Shown here: piece by piece, positions 7,998-16,487 of the stretch | Layout of the letters: every line of letters starts with the position of its first letter | Position numbering within the stretch: position 1 is the first letter of the stretch | Program-made: the position numbers and the translations under genes | Origin: Methanobrevibacter sp. | GTDB lineage: Archaea; Methanobacteriota; Methanobacteria; Methanobacteriales; Methanobacteriaceae | DNA length: 21,310 bases | Reading direction: 5' to 3' | Assembly (NCBI GenBank): GCA_017652345.1 | Contig: JAGCBE010000080.1 | Location: 1-21,310, forward strand | Notes under the pieces: model-generated | Told to the model about the DNA's origin: nothing | The model's input: only the letters and a program-made list of their open reading frames with translations | Database searches by the model: none

Positions 7998-8906
7998 GTG
8001 GCAGAACAACAAGTATTTGAATTTAGAGGTGTAGATAACTTTTATTTTGCCGAAGTAATTAGAGACGACGAAAGCGGATACGAATGTACAGCACCGATAC
8101 ATATACCAGTACAAGAGATTGCAAAGTCAACCGACAGCTCATCAGAGGCACACTACTACGATAATAAAGCTATGATTGTAGTTAATTCAGAAAGTGCGGA
8201 CACTATTACATTAACATTAGCTCCACCAACTTTGGAAGAATTAGCAACAATAATTGGTAAATCGTTTGACAGTGCAACAGGTATGATGGTAGATAGCCCT
8301 AGACAAAATAAATATTTTGCGATAATGTACAGAACTAAAGGCACAGATGGTCAATATAGGTATGTAAGTAGATTAAAAGGGCAATTTAACATTCCAGAAG
8401 AAACTGTTACCACAGAGAATGACGGAACAGACACTTCAAATACCGAAATTGAATTTACAGGAATTTACACAGAATATGAATTCACAAAGGGTAAATACGA
8501 GAACGGAACATGGAGCAAGTCTGGAGCTAAAGGAATAGTTGTAGATGGTCGTTATGGTCTTGCAGACGTAAGCAATTTTTTCACAGCAATACAAACACCA
8601 GACACAATAACAACAAGCCCAACGATAGGAACATTAAATATATCAATGACGGCAGGAAGTACGGCAGGTACAACGCAAGTCGACACTATTTATCCAGCGG
8701 GTGGATCAGGCAACAAGTACATGTATAAGCTAGGAAGCACAGCCGAAACAGTAGCGTACGATGATGTATTAACAAGTTGGACAGCTTTAACACTAGATAC
8801 TAATATCAGTGCAACAGCAGGACAAATAATAACAGTTGCAGAGGTATCCAGCACAGACGACAAAGCTAAAAAAGTAGGAAGTGCCGAAGTTGTACTACCA
8901 TCTTAA
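7998..8906 (+). CDS. major tail tube protein with C-terminal Ig-like domain
   Basis: Subunit of the tail tube, about 302 residues. The body (roughly 1-200) has typical tail-tube wording: FRGVDNFYFAEV, a segment IHIPVQEIAKSTDSSSEAHY, then KYFAIMYRTKGTDGQYRYVS, EEFTGIYTEYEF-like strands, and KGIVVDGRYGLADVSNFF. The C-terminal 90 residues are Ser/Thr/Gly-rich strands (GTLNISMTAGSTAGTTQV through EVVLPS) fitting an appended Ig-like decoration. I use GTG at 7998 with AAAGGAGG (7983-7990) seven bases upstream. The in-frame TTG at 7980 would put the RBS inside the gene. Terminators on both sides suggest a separate, highly expressed transcript, but no strong promoter is evident in the 60-base gap. Confidence 0.9.
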   Translation: MAEQQVFEFRGVDNFYFAEVIRDDESGYECTAPIHIPVQEIAKSTDSSSEAHYYDNKAMIVVNSESADTITLTLAPPTLEELATIIGKSFDSATGMMVDSPRQNKYFAIMYRTKGTDGQYRYVSRLKGQFNIPEETVTTENDGTDTSNTEIEFTGIYTEYEFTKGKYENGTWSKSGAKGIVVDGRYGLADVSNFFTAIQTPDTITTSPTIGTLNISMTAGSTAGTTQVDTIYPAGGSGNKYMYKLGSTAETVAYDDVLTSWTALTLDTNISATAGQIITVAEVSSTDDKAKKVGSAEVVLPS

Positions 8907-9066
8907 TTTAAAAAAAATCTTTTTTTAAAATGTTATTAAAATTTAACAATAAACAATAAACTATAAATAAATTAAAAAACTATTAACGCACATAACATCT
9001 GTATTTATTTTAAATAAAAATACGCAATACAAAGCAATAATAAACATTTTTATCATTAATCTAATA

Positions 9067-9100
9067 AGCGGCTAGTAAAAACTAGTCGCTTTATTTTTAT
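9067..9100 (+). terminator. intrinsic terminator after the major tail gene
   Basis: AGCGGCTAGT (9067-9076) and ACTAGTCGCT (9081-9090) form a 10-bp stem with one G-T pair and an AAAA loop, followed by TTATTTTTAT. The rest of the 231-base gap between the tail tube and chaperone genes (8907-9137) is A/T-rich and holds nothing else I can support. Confidence 0.85.
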
Positions 9101-9137
9101 ATTAATTAGAAAATAAAAAAGAGAGGATATAACAAAA

Positions 9138-9467
9138 ATGATATTAAATATATATAACAAAAATACAATTATTAAAACATACGAAGCTGAAAATTATGAC
9201 ATAAAATTTGGAGTAGTTGAAGATGTAATAGAATTATTTGACATGGACGAATTACAAAAAGGCGATGATATAGAATTAATTAAACTAGTAGGAAAAACAA
9301 TACCGAAATCGCTAGGAAGCATTAAAGATTTAATGAAAGATATTTTCGACGGATTAACCGACGAAGAATTGCGAAATGTTAAAATTAAGGAAATGGCACA
9401 GATTATAGTTACAATAATTAAATACGCATTAAGTCAAATAAGTGATGGAATAAGCAAAAAAAAATAA
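9138..9467 (+). CDS. tail assembly chaperone, short form (gpG-like)
   Basis: The short tail-assembly chaperone, 109 residues, helical and acidic (FGVVEDVIELFDMDELQKGD, IKDLMKDIFDGLTDEELRNV, then MAQIIVTIIKYALSQI), lying between the tail tube and tape measure genes as expected. These proteins coat the tape measure during tail assembly. The frame ends immediately after nine consecutive A residues (9456-9464), and the -1 frame continues openly beyond it, so this is the non-frameshifted product. RBS GAGAGGA; start ATG. Confidence 0.85.
   Translation: MILNIYNKNTIIKTYEAENYDIKFGVVEDVIELFDMDELQKGDDIELIKLVGKTIPKSLGSIKDLMKDIFDGLTDEELRNVKIKEMAQIIVTIIKYALSQISDGISKKK
9456..9464 (+). promoter_or_regulatory. 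-1 ribosomal slippage site (run of nine A)
   Basis: The run CAAAAAAAAAT contains the heptamer A_AAA_AAA in the zero frame, directly before the TAA at 9465-9467. Slipping back one base joins the short chaperone to the open frame ending at 9688. I saw no obvious strong stimulatory stem just downstream. Confidence 0.8.
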
Positions 9468-9688
9468 ATTCTATTCATGATAATACATCATATAAGTTAA
9501 TACTATTTGAAGTAAATGTTTGTATTTGTGATAGATTTCCAGCATTAAGCCCTTTTGATGTACGTGAAAAAAGATTTAAAGACGTTTTTAATTTGATAAA
9601 AAACTTAACAGAATATAACAAAAAAAATAAAAAAACTAGAGCAGGTAAAAAAATTATAAGAAAGCCAGCGAGCGACAATTGGTTTTAG
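9464..9688 (+). CDS. tail assembly chaperone -1 frameshift extension (T domain of gpGT)
   Basis: The -1 frame is open from the slippery run to a TAG at 9686-9688, adding 74 residues to give a fused product of about 183. It contains RFPALSPFDVREKRFKDV and a Lys-rich run ending IIRKPASDNWF, strongly like the C-terminal end of gpGT-type chaperones in other siphoviruses. The stretch has no good independent start (no in-frame ATG with RBS), so it is expected to be made only by frameshift. In relatives the long form binds the tape measure and tube subunits. The tape measure ATG lies 18 bases beyond the stop. Confidence 0.85.
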   Translation: MNSIHDNTSYKLILFEVNVCICDRFPALSPFDVREKRFKDVFNLIKNLTEYNKKNKKTRAGKKIIRKPASDNWF

Positions 9689-9705
9689 TATAAGGCGGTG
9701 AGCAT

Positions 9706-12700
9706 ATGGCAGGTAACTATGATGTTACAACAAGATTTAAGGTTGACGTTACAGATTTAAAAAAAGGGATATCCGAGGCAAACAAACAAATAAAATTAGC
9801 AAATTCGGAGTTTAAAGCGGTATCAAACGGCACAAAGGAATGGGAGCATAGTTTAGACGGGATAACCGCAAAAATAAAAAAAACGCAGGCAATATTAGAC
9901 GCTCAAAATAAAAAATTAAAAGTTTATGAAGAAGAAATAGAAAAAGCTAAGAAATACGAAGAAGAAGCAAGCAAGCAGACGGAAGAATTAAGGAAAGAAT
10001 TAGAAAAAGCTAAGGGGATTTATGGAGACGACGCAAAAGAAGTAAAAAAGCTTGAAGAAGAACTTTTGAAAGCTGAAAAACAAGAAAGTCAAATGAAAAG
10101 CCAAGTCGAAAACTTGACTATAACTATGAACAACCAACAAGGTGCAATAAACAGGACTAACGCACAACTTGACGGCTTAGAAAATGAATTAAAAGACGTA
10201 GGAAAAGAAGAAAAAAAAGTAGGAGACACAAGCGAGCAAACAACAGGAAAATTAGGTGGATTTGGTAAAAGTCTTGCAAGTGCATTTGGAAAAACTTTAC
10301 TTACAGGAATAGCAGCAGCAGGCGGTGCGGTAGTAAAATTTACTAAGGACGCAATTAAAAGTTATTCAGAGTTTGAACAAGTAAGCGGTGGAGTTGAAAA
10401 ATTATTTGGAAAAAATGCAGATATTGTAAAAAATAACGCTTTAAGTGCATATAAAAATCAAGGACTATCAGCTAACGAGTATATGGAAAATGTCACCAAG
10501 TTTTCGGCTAGTCTTATATCCTCATTAAAGGGAGATACTAAAAAGTCGGCAGACTATGCTAATAGGGCACTTACAGACATGAGCGATAATGCAAATACGT
10601 TTGGAACTGATATAGAAGAAGTACAAAGAGCTTATCAAGGGTTTGCTAAAGGTAACATGGGCATGTTGGATAATTTGCGATTAGGATTTGGAGGCACTAA
10701 GCAAGAAGCACAAAGACTTGTACAAGAAGCAAGCAAAATGACCGATACACAAAAAAAGCTAGGTGTTACAGTAGATGGAAGCTCACTAAGTTTTGATAAC
10801 ATGATAAACGCAATAAGCGTTATGCAAGACAAAATGCACATAAGCGGAACAACAGCGAAAGAAAGCTCTAAAACAATCGAGGGTAGTATAAATTCTTTAA
10901 AATCCGCATGGGACAACTTGCTTTTGTCTACTACAACAAAAGACTTAGATACGGGGCAAGCTCTAAACAATTTTAAAACAGCTATCGACAATGTTTTACA
11001 AAATTTAGAACCTATTATAATGACTACTTTACCTACAATAGTAGGGCTTTTAGGTAAAATAGTTACAGACCTTTTGCCACCTTTGACGGAAAGCCTTTTA
11101 AATGGTGCGTTACAATTGATAAATATTTTAATACAGAATTTACCATCTTTACTTAATAGCCTTTTAGTATTAATACCGCAGATTTTACAATTAATAAGTA
11201 CACAATTAGTAGCTAATGCACCTATTATTGTAAAAGCCGTAGTTGATATGATTAATATTATTATACAAAATTTACCTTTAATTATTGCCAGTTTGTATAA
11301 AATTGTAACATCAATAGTACAGCAATTGCCTACTATTATACAAAGCCTAGTAGACGCAATTCCAAGCATAATACAAAAGCTAATTGATACATTTTTAAAT
11401 AACACACCTATGTTAATAAGTGCATTTTTGCAAATTGGGGCTTCTTTGGTATTAGCAATCCCAAAAATTGCCATGTCAATATTAAATGCAACGCCGAAAA
11501 TTGTATCCGCACTAGTCACAGGACTAAAAAAAGCCATTCCAAAAGTTGGAGAATGGATCGTCTCAATGGTAAATAAAGTAAAGACTGATTTTCCTAAGTT
11601 TTTACTTCAGCTAGGCTCAGAGTTGGGCAAAATACCATCTAAAATGGCTTATTATTTTGGATTTGCAATTGCTAAAGTTGGTTTATTTTTTAGCAATATA
11701 ATAAGCAAGGCTAAAAGTGGTGCGGTTAGTTTTGTTACAAATATTGTTAACTTTATAAAGAGCCTACCTGCAAAATTATGGAGCATTTTAATAGGTGCTA
11801 TAAATAAAATCAAGAATTTTGTAAAGGACATGACAAAAAATGGCGGTCAAGGTGCTAAAGAGTTTGCAAAAAATTTGCTTAACGGCTTGAAAAATTTGCC
11901 TAGTAAAATGTTAGAAATAGGCGATAATATTATAAAGGGTTTGTGGAATGGTATAGTTGCGGCTAAAGATTGGGTAGTAGGAAAAGTTAAAGGACTTGCA
12001 GGCGACATCTTGCAAGGAATGAAAGACGCTGTAGGGATTGCTTCACCATCAAAGGCTTTTAGAGACCAAGTCGGCAAAAATATTGCCCTAGGTGTAGCAG
12101 TAGGAATAACTAAAGGTACTAAGATTGCAGTAAATTCGGCTAAAAATTTAACAAAAGCAACTTTAAATGCGAGTAAAACGTCATTAAAAAATAGTGGTTT
12201 TGAAACATTTACAAAAAATTTAATATCTAAATTTAATACTACAATTGACAACTATGTAAAGTCTAGTACTACATCGACAAAAAATTTAATAACAACAAAA
12301 TTAAAAGATTTTAAAAATGCTACAAAGTCTATAAATGCAGCATATACAAATACGCTTAAAACATTTCAAAAAAACGCTAAAAAGCTTGTAAATGATACAT
12401 TAAACAGCGTTACAAAAACATACGAAAATAAATATAACAAGCTTGTAGAATTGTACAATGCAACCTATAACAAGATGTTAGATTTTGGAAGTCTTACAAC
12501 CAGTGCGAATGGCGTTGAAATTCTAACGACAACGCAGGAAATTAAAGAACAAACAAAATATATAAAAGATTATGCTAATGTTTTGAAAAAGCTTAAGGGA
12601 AAAGTAGGTCAAAATCTATATACAGCCGTTGCAAATATGGACATAGAAATATCTAAAGGAATGACCGAGCAATTACTAGCAATGAGCGACAAAGAGTTAA

Positions 12701-13299
12701 AAGAATATAATAAGGCATATGAGGAAAAATTAAAAGCTAGTAAACAATACGCAGATAATTTATATAAATCAGATTTTACAAAATTAAACAAAGAATATAA
12801 TAAAGCCGTTGACAATGCTTTAAAAGATGTTAATAAAAAAGTTCAGAAACTAGGAATTGAAAGCATAAAAGGGTTTATTACAGGAATGAAAAGCCAAACA
12901 TCAAATCTAGGCAAAGAAATAAAAACGATTGCAAACAGTATTATTAAACAATTTAAAAAGGCTTTAAAAATTAAAAGCCCATCAAAGGTTTTTGCGGACG
13001 TTATCGGAAAAAATGCGGTATTAGGGATAAGTTACGGCATGCAAGAGAATATAGGCGGAATATATAAAGATATAAAAGCTTTATCGAATGACCTAGTATC
13101 TAGTGCAAGCGGTATATATAGCGGTTTACAAGGAAGCACAAGCACAAATAATTCAGTTGTAGAAAAAAATAGCAACAATAACGCAACTTATAATTTCTAT
13201 CAGACAAACAATAGCCCTAAAGCTCTTAGCAGATATGATATTTATAGAGATACGCAAAAACAAATCGCATTAATGAGGCAGGTGATAAAGAATGTTTAG
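9706..13299 (+). CDS. tail tape measure protein
   Basis: A 1197-residue protein that sets tail length and helps DNA entry. Residues 1-175 form a long Lys/Glu coiled coil. About 184-400 has typical tape-measure sequence (FEQVSGGVEKLFGKNADIV, then YQGFAKGNMGMLDNLRLG, then SINSLKSAWDNLLLST). About 418-620 is a long hydrophobic stretch with repeating Leu-Pro spaced strands (such as LPTIVGLLGKI, LPSLLNSLLVLIP, LPLIIASLYKI), a likely membrane-active region. Two copies of a motif common to tape measures (SPSKAF near 780 and SPSKVF near 1090, each followed by GK[N]-type Gly-rich turns) lie on either side of a helical coiled region. RBS GGCGGTGA fits the ATG. It overlaps the distal tail gene by eight bases. 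Confidence 0.95.
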   Translation: MAGNYDVTTRFKVDVTDLKKGISEANKQIKLANSEFKAVSNGTKEWEHSLDGITAKIKKTQAILDAQNKKLKVYEEEIEKAKKYEEEASKQTEELRKELEKAKGIYGDDAKEVKKLEEELLKAEKQESQMKSQVENLTITMNNQQGAINRTNAQLDGLENELKDVGKEEKKVGDTSEQTTGKLGGFGKSLASAFGKTLLTGIAAAGGAVVKFTKDAIKSYSEFEQVSGGVEKLFGKNADIVKNNALSAYKNQGLSANEYMENVTKFSASLISSLKGDTKKSADYANRALTDMSDNANTFGTDIEEVQRAYQGFAKGNMGMLDNLRLGFGGTKQEAQRLVQEASKMTDTQKKLGVTVDGSSLSFDNMINAISVMQDKMHISGTTAKESSKTIEGSINSLKSAWDNLLLSTTTKDLDTGQALNNFKTAIDNVLQNLEPIIMTTLPTIVGLLGKIVTDLLPPLTESLLNGALQLINILIQNLPSLLNSLLVLIPQILQLISTQLVANAPIIVKAVVDMINIIIQNLPLIIASLYKIVTSIVQQLPTIIQSLVDAIPSIIQKLIDTFLNNTPMLISAFLQIGASLVLAIPKIAMSILNATPKIVSALVTGLKKAIPKVGEWIVSMVNKVKTDFPKFLLQLGSELGKIPSKMAYYFGFAIAKVGLFFSNIISKAKSGAVSFVTNIVNFIKSLPAKLWSILIGAINKIKNFVKDMTKNGGQGAKEFAKNLLNGLKNLPSKMLEIGDNIIKGLWNGIVAAKDWVVGKVKGLAGDILQGMKDAVGIASPSKAFRDQVGKNIALGVAVGITKGTKIAVNSAKNLTKATLNASKTSLKNSGFETFTKNLISKFNTTIDNYVKSSTTSTKNLITTKLKDFKNATKSINAAYTNTLKTFQKNAKKLVNDTLNSVTKTYENKYNKLVELYNATYNKMLDFGSLTTSANGVEILTTTQEIKEQTKYIKDYANVLKKLKGKVGQNLYTAVANMDIEISKGMTEQLLAMSDKELKEYNKAYEEKLKASKQYADNLYKSDFTKLNKEYNKAVDNALKDVNKKVQKLGIESIKGFITGMKSQTSNLGKEIKTIANSIIKQFKKALKIKSPSKVFADVIGKNAVLGISYGMQENIGGIYKDIKALSNDLVSSASGIYSGLQGSTSTNNSVVEKNSNNNATYNFYQTNNSPKALSRYDIYRDTQKQIALMRQVIKNV

Positions 13300-14140
13300 T
13301 ATATCAGCAAAAAATAATTATGGATTTTCTATAAATTTTAAAAATAATAATAAATTTGATATTTTAGAAGTTACAGGACTAAACCCTGTTAGTGCTACTA
13401 TTAATTCATCATCAATACCAGATTATGTCGGAAGCGTGTTCAATAGTGCATATGTAGGAAATAGAAACATAGTTATATCTATTGCATATAATACATATAA
13501 CGCAGACGCAAGGCAAGAGTTAAACGAATGTTTTATTCCATCAATTCCTATTAGACTATACATAGATGATTATTTTATAGACGGATATACAGAAAGTGTT
13601 GACTATAGCCAATTTAATAAAAAAATGATAATACAGATTAGTATTATATGTTTGTATCCTTATTTTTCAGAAGAAAACGATAATATTATAAAAGTATCTA
13701 ACATAATTAATTTATTAGAATTTCCATTAAATTTGCCAAGCGTTGGTGTACCATTCGGAGAATTGCAGGATAGCACAAGCACAAATATTTCAATATTGGG
13801 AGATATTGGTACAGGTTGTATAATAGAGGCGTTTTTTGATGAAAATATAGATGGATTTAAAGTAATAAATACTACACATAATCAAGTAGTATTTGTCGAT
13901 AAATATTTTTATCAAGGTCAGAAGTTAAAAATCGACACTAGATTTTCAAAAAAAAGTATAATATTAACAGATACAAACGGAAATGAAATTGATATATTAG
14001 AATATTTAGATACTAGTGATATAAATTTTATAGAGCTTGAGCCAAACAATAATATAATAGTGTTTAAAGATGGATATGACAACCAAATTTACAATACAGA
14101 TATATATATTTATTATACAAATAAAAAAGGGGGTTTATAA
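13292..14140 (+). CDS. distal tail protein (Dit-like)
   Basis: Forms the ring at the tail tip that links tube and receptor-binding parts. 282 residues with a typical Dit N-terminal half: KNNYGFSINFKNNNKFDILE, VTGLNPVSATINSS, then RLYIDDYFIDGYTESVDYS, and LYPYFSEE at the domain junction. The second half is beta-rich with many Asn and Asp, like the galectin-type C-terminal domain of these proteins. It overlaps the tape measure end, and its TAA overlaps the next ATG (TAATG). The gene order tape measure, Dit, hub is diagnostic. Confidence 0.9.
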   Translation: MFSISAKNNYGFSINFKNNNKFDILEVTGLNPVSATINSSSIPDYVGSVFNSAYVGNRNIVISIAYNTYNADARQELNECFIPSIPIRLYIDDYFIDGYTESVDYSQFNKKMIIQISIICLYPYFSEENDNIIKVSNIINLLEFPLNLPSVGVPFGELQDSTSTNISILGDIGTGCIIEAFFDENIDGFKVINTTHNQVVFVDKYFYQGQKLKIDTRFSKKSIILTDTNGNEIDILEYLDTSDINFIELEPNNNIIVFKDGYDNQIYNTDIYIYYTNKKGGL

Positions 14141-15159
14141 TGAATATTTGCATTTATACTCCAGTTTTAGAAAAAATACTTATAATAGACTACGCAGAAA
14201 GCATTATTTTTACAAAAAATCTTTATGATATCGGCACTTTTGAAGTTAAAATTCCAATTATAAACAGTAATATAAATGATATTAATGTAGGTTTTTTTAT
14301 AAAAGCCGTATATAGTAATAGTGATTATTATATAATAAGAGAAATTGAAAAAGTCTTTAGTAATACAGATGGTAATTATATATATTTAAGGGGTGAGGAA
14401 TTAAAAGCACTATTATCATATAGAATAATTGTAGGACAAAAAATTTTAAATGATACAGTTGAAAATAATTGTACTAATATAGTAAATTATGTAAATGATA
14501 ATTATGCTTTTTTCTATCCTATAAGAATTGTATCGTCTACACACACTACAATATACCAATTGCAATTTGATTTTGAAAATGTCTATACCGCAATTAAAAC
14601 AATTACAGATACAGCAGGCTTTTACTTTGATTTACAGTTCAACGAAGATTTACAAAGATATGAATTACTTGTTTTTAGTAAACAAGATTATACAGATACA
14701 ATATTTTCGCAATCATTTAACAATATGTTATCATTTTCGGAAAAAATAGATAATTATAATACTTGCAATATTCCTGTAGTTGTAGGTGAGGGAAGCGGAA
14801 ATAGTAAAAGATATCAAATAGTTGGAAGTATTCCACTACAAAGCAATGATATATATTGTAAAGTTGACGCAACAGAAATTTCAAGCAATTCTGGGGTAAT
14901 ATCGCAACAAGAATACGATAATTTTTTAATAAATCAAGGTATTGCATACAAGAACGCAAACAAACAAGCAAATTCATACGAAACACAAGTAGACACATCT
15001 TTATTTAAATATAAAAATGATTTTGTTATAGGCGGAGTTGTTACAATAATAAACCCAGATACTAAAGATAGGTTATACGCACTAATTACAGAGGTAACAC
15101 AAAAATGGGATATTGATGGATATGCTTGTGATTTAAAATTAGAATTTACCAATATTTAG
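14140..15159 (+). CDS. tail hub protein, ReqiPepy6 Gp37-like / Tal-like
   Basis: A 339-residue baseplate hub protein, of the type often annotated as Gp37-like or tail-associated protein. Evidence includes the start MNICIYTPVLEKILIIDYAE, FTKNLYDIGTFEVKIP, the loop LRGEELKALLSYR, a helical segment with TAIKTITDTAGFYFDL and the C-terminal VTIINPDTKDRLYALITEVT then DLKLEFTN. No endopeptidase or lysin domain is visible; at 339 residues it is a short hub. It is translationally coupled to Dit through TAATG. Confidence 0.85.
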   Translation: MNICIYTPVLEKILIIDYAESIIFTKNLYDIGTFEVKIPIINSNINDINVGFFIKAVYSNSDYYIIREIEKVFSNTDGNYIYLRGEELKALLSYRIIVGQKILNDTVENNCTNIVNYVNDNYAFFYPIRIVSSTHTTIYQLQFDFENVYTAIKTITDTAGFYFDLQFNEDLQRYELLVFSKQDYTDTIFSQSFNNMLSFSEKIDNYNTCNIPVVVGEGSGNSKRYQIVGSIPLQSNDIYCKVDATEISSNSGVISQQEYDNFLINQGIAYKNANKQANSYETQVDTSLFKYKNDFVIGGVVTIINPDTKDRLYALITEVTQKWDIDGYACDLKLEFTNI

Positions 15160-15177
15160 AAAGGAAGTGCTTAAAAC

Positions 15178-15591
15178 ATGTCAGCTTTTAATATAACAGA
15201 TAATAGTAATTTTAAGTATAGAATAGGAGACACAGACGATGGAATTAATAGTCTACCAATTTTTAACCTTTTTGAAATGAGAAGAGCAGCAATTGCTAGT
15301 AGTAGCTATCAATTTACAGTAAATTCACATTCTACGATTGATTTATCTTTGCCTATTAATCCCATAACATATGATAACGGAACATATTATCCTCTTGCTA
15401 TTGCAGGTTTTGACTTTTCATTAGCTTATTATATTACTGTACAAAAAATGTATTTAGAATTAGCGGAAAGCACTACAACACTTTATGTTAGATTTGCAAA
15501 TAATGGAAGTAATAACTACACAATAACAAGAGCAGAGGTCGATATATTATACGCATTAAGGACGAATAGTTTTATGCAAAATATACATTAA
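15178..15591 (+). CDS. small tail-tip protein of unknown function
   Basis: 137 residues, with RBS AAAGGAAG. The segment NLFEMRRAAIASSSYQFTVN is followed by beta strands (HSTIDLSLPINPITYDNGTY, YYITVQKMYLELAESTTTLY), consistent with a small receptor-end or baseplate accessory protein. I do not recognise a named family. It lies between the hub and the last structural gene and is probably transcribed with them. Confidence 0.7.
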   Translation: MSAFNITDNSNFKYRIGDTDDGINSLPIFNLFEMRRAAIASSSYQFTVNSHSTIDLSLPINPITYDNGTYYPLAIAGFDFSLAYYITVQKMYLELAESTTTLYVRFANNGSNNYTITRAEVDILYALRTNSFMQNIH

Positions 15592-15605
15592 AAGGGGGCT
15601 TTTAA

Positions 15606-16376
15606 ATGGTAAAATATGGTTTTTTTAACTCTGTAAATGGTGATAGACTATACAATGCAGATGACATGTCTAATTATTTCAGCGGAATGTTAACAAATGG
15701 AATTTTTAAAGGATTTGAAAATGAACTAGAAGTAGTAAGTGCAAATAATGGCATGAAAATAAAAGTAAAAAGTGGTAAAGCATTAATAAATTTTAAATAT
15801 ATTTACAATACAACGGATTTAATTCTAGATGTAGACGCACATAGTAATTTTGATAGGACGGATTATGTTGTACTATACTACGACGCACAGCAAAGGGAGT
15901 GCGGTATAAAAGTAGTTAAAGGCGTACAAAGTGGCACAAATACAGAATTAGTAGAAACAGACACATACAAATTAATAAGATTAGCATACATTTATATACC
16001 AACTACCAAGACAAGCATACTAGACACAGACATTACAGACATTAGAAGCAACAGCTGGATGCAATTAACAAACCTTACAGCCACAACAGGTGTAAGACGT
16101 ATATGGTCAAGCATTTACAATCTTTACTATAACAATAGTAGAGGTATGTATTATATAACAGTACCAGACATTCCAAACATTCAAAGTGCGGTTACAAACG
16201 TGTATTTTAACGGCTCACGAATGTTACAAGACTACGACTACACAAAAGAGATAACAGGAACAAACGAAATAACTGTATTTTTTACAAACAGCGAAATTTC
16301 ATATGCAATTAGTCATTATCAAAATGGAGCTAGAAATGAGGTAGCAGTGGAAGTTATGGTTAATTTAACAAGTTAA
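15606..16376 (+). CDS. baseplate / receptor-binding protein
   Basis: A 256-residue terminal structural protein. The first 120 residues follow a pattern shared by baseplate proteins of Firmicutes phages: YGFFNSVNGDRLYNADDMSN, GMLTNGIFKG, VVSANNGMKIKVKSGKALIN, then LDVDAHSNFDRTDYVVLYYD, a domain that caps many upper-baseplate and tail-fibre proteins. The remainder is beta-rich with Asn, Tyr and Thr (NGSRMLQDYDYTKEITG, ITVFFTNSEISYAISH), plausibly receptor-binding. The last gene before a strong terminator at 16375, so it ends the late structural block. Confidence 0.8.
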   Translation: MVKYGFFNSVNGDRLYNADDMSNYFSGMLTNGIFKGFENELEVVSANNGMKIKVKSGKALINFKYIYNTTDLILDVDAHSNFDRTDYVVLYYDAQQRECGIKVVKGVQSGTNTELVETDTYKLIRLAYIYIPTTKTSILDTDITDIRSNSWMQLTNLTATTGVRRIWSSIYNLYYNNSRGMYYITVPDIPNIQSAVTNVYFNGSRMLQDYDYTKEITGTNEITVFFTNSEISYAISHYQNGARNEVAVEVMVNLTS

Positions 16377-16405
16377 AGGGCTTTTTAAAGCCCTTTATTT
16401 TTTTT
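16375..16405 (+). terminator. intrinsic terminator at the end of the structural block
   Basis: AAAGGGCTTT (16375-16384) and AAAGCCCTTT (16387-16396) form a perfect stem, followed by ATTTTTTTT. It begins inside the stop codon of the baseplate gene and separates late structural genes from the operator-controlled accessory block. Confidence 0.9.
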
Positions 16406-16425
16406 AAAAAAATTTTATTTTTCTG

Positions 16426-16454
16426 TTGACATTACACTATTTATAGTGTATAAT
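16426..16454 (+). promoter_or_regulatory. cassette promoter 1 with inverted-repeat operator
   Basis: TTGACA at 16426-16431, 17-bp spacing, TATAAT at 16449-16454. The inverted repeat ACACTATTTATAGTGT occupies 16434-16449, between the boxes. An A/T-rich tract resembling an UP element precedes it and a short leader with GAAAGGAA follows. It has a perfect consensus -10 and -35, unlike its five sister copies. Confidence 0.9.
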
Positions 16455-16487
16455 ATATATATAAGATAAAGAAAGGAATTGATACAA

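Noticed and set aside
7833..8114. Minus-strand frame across the terminator before the tail tube gene
   Set aside because: It overlaps two well-supported + strand genes, spans a terminator and has no RBS or recognisable product.
7980..8906. Major tail gene starting at TTG 7980
   Set aside because: The ideal RBS AAAGGAGG would then be inside the gene; GTG at 7998 fits it with 7-base spacing.
9475..9678. Minus-strand frame in the apparent gap before the tape measure gene
   Set aside because: The region is explained by the -1 frameshift extension of the tail chaperone, whose C-terminus is recognisable.
10635..11537. Long open frame (300 codons) on the minus strand inside the tape measure gene
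   Set aside because: It lies wholly inside a long, clearly functional gene and has no RBS, no family resemblance and composition expected from reverse reading of the hydrophobic repeats.
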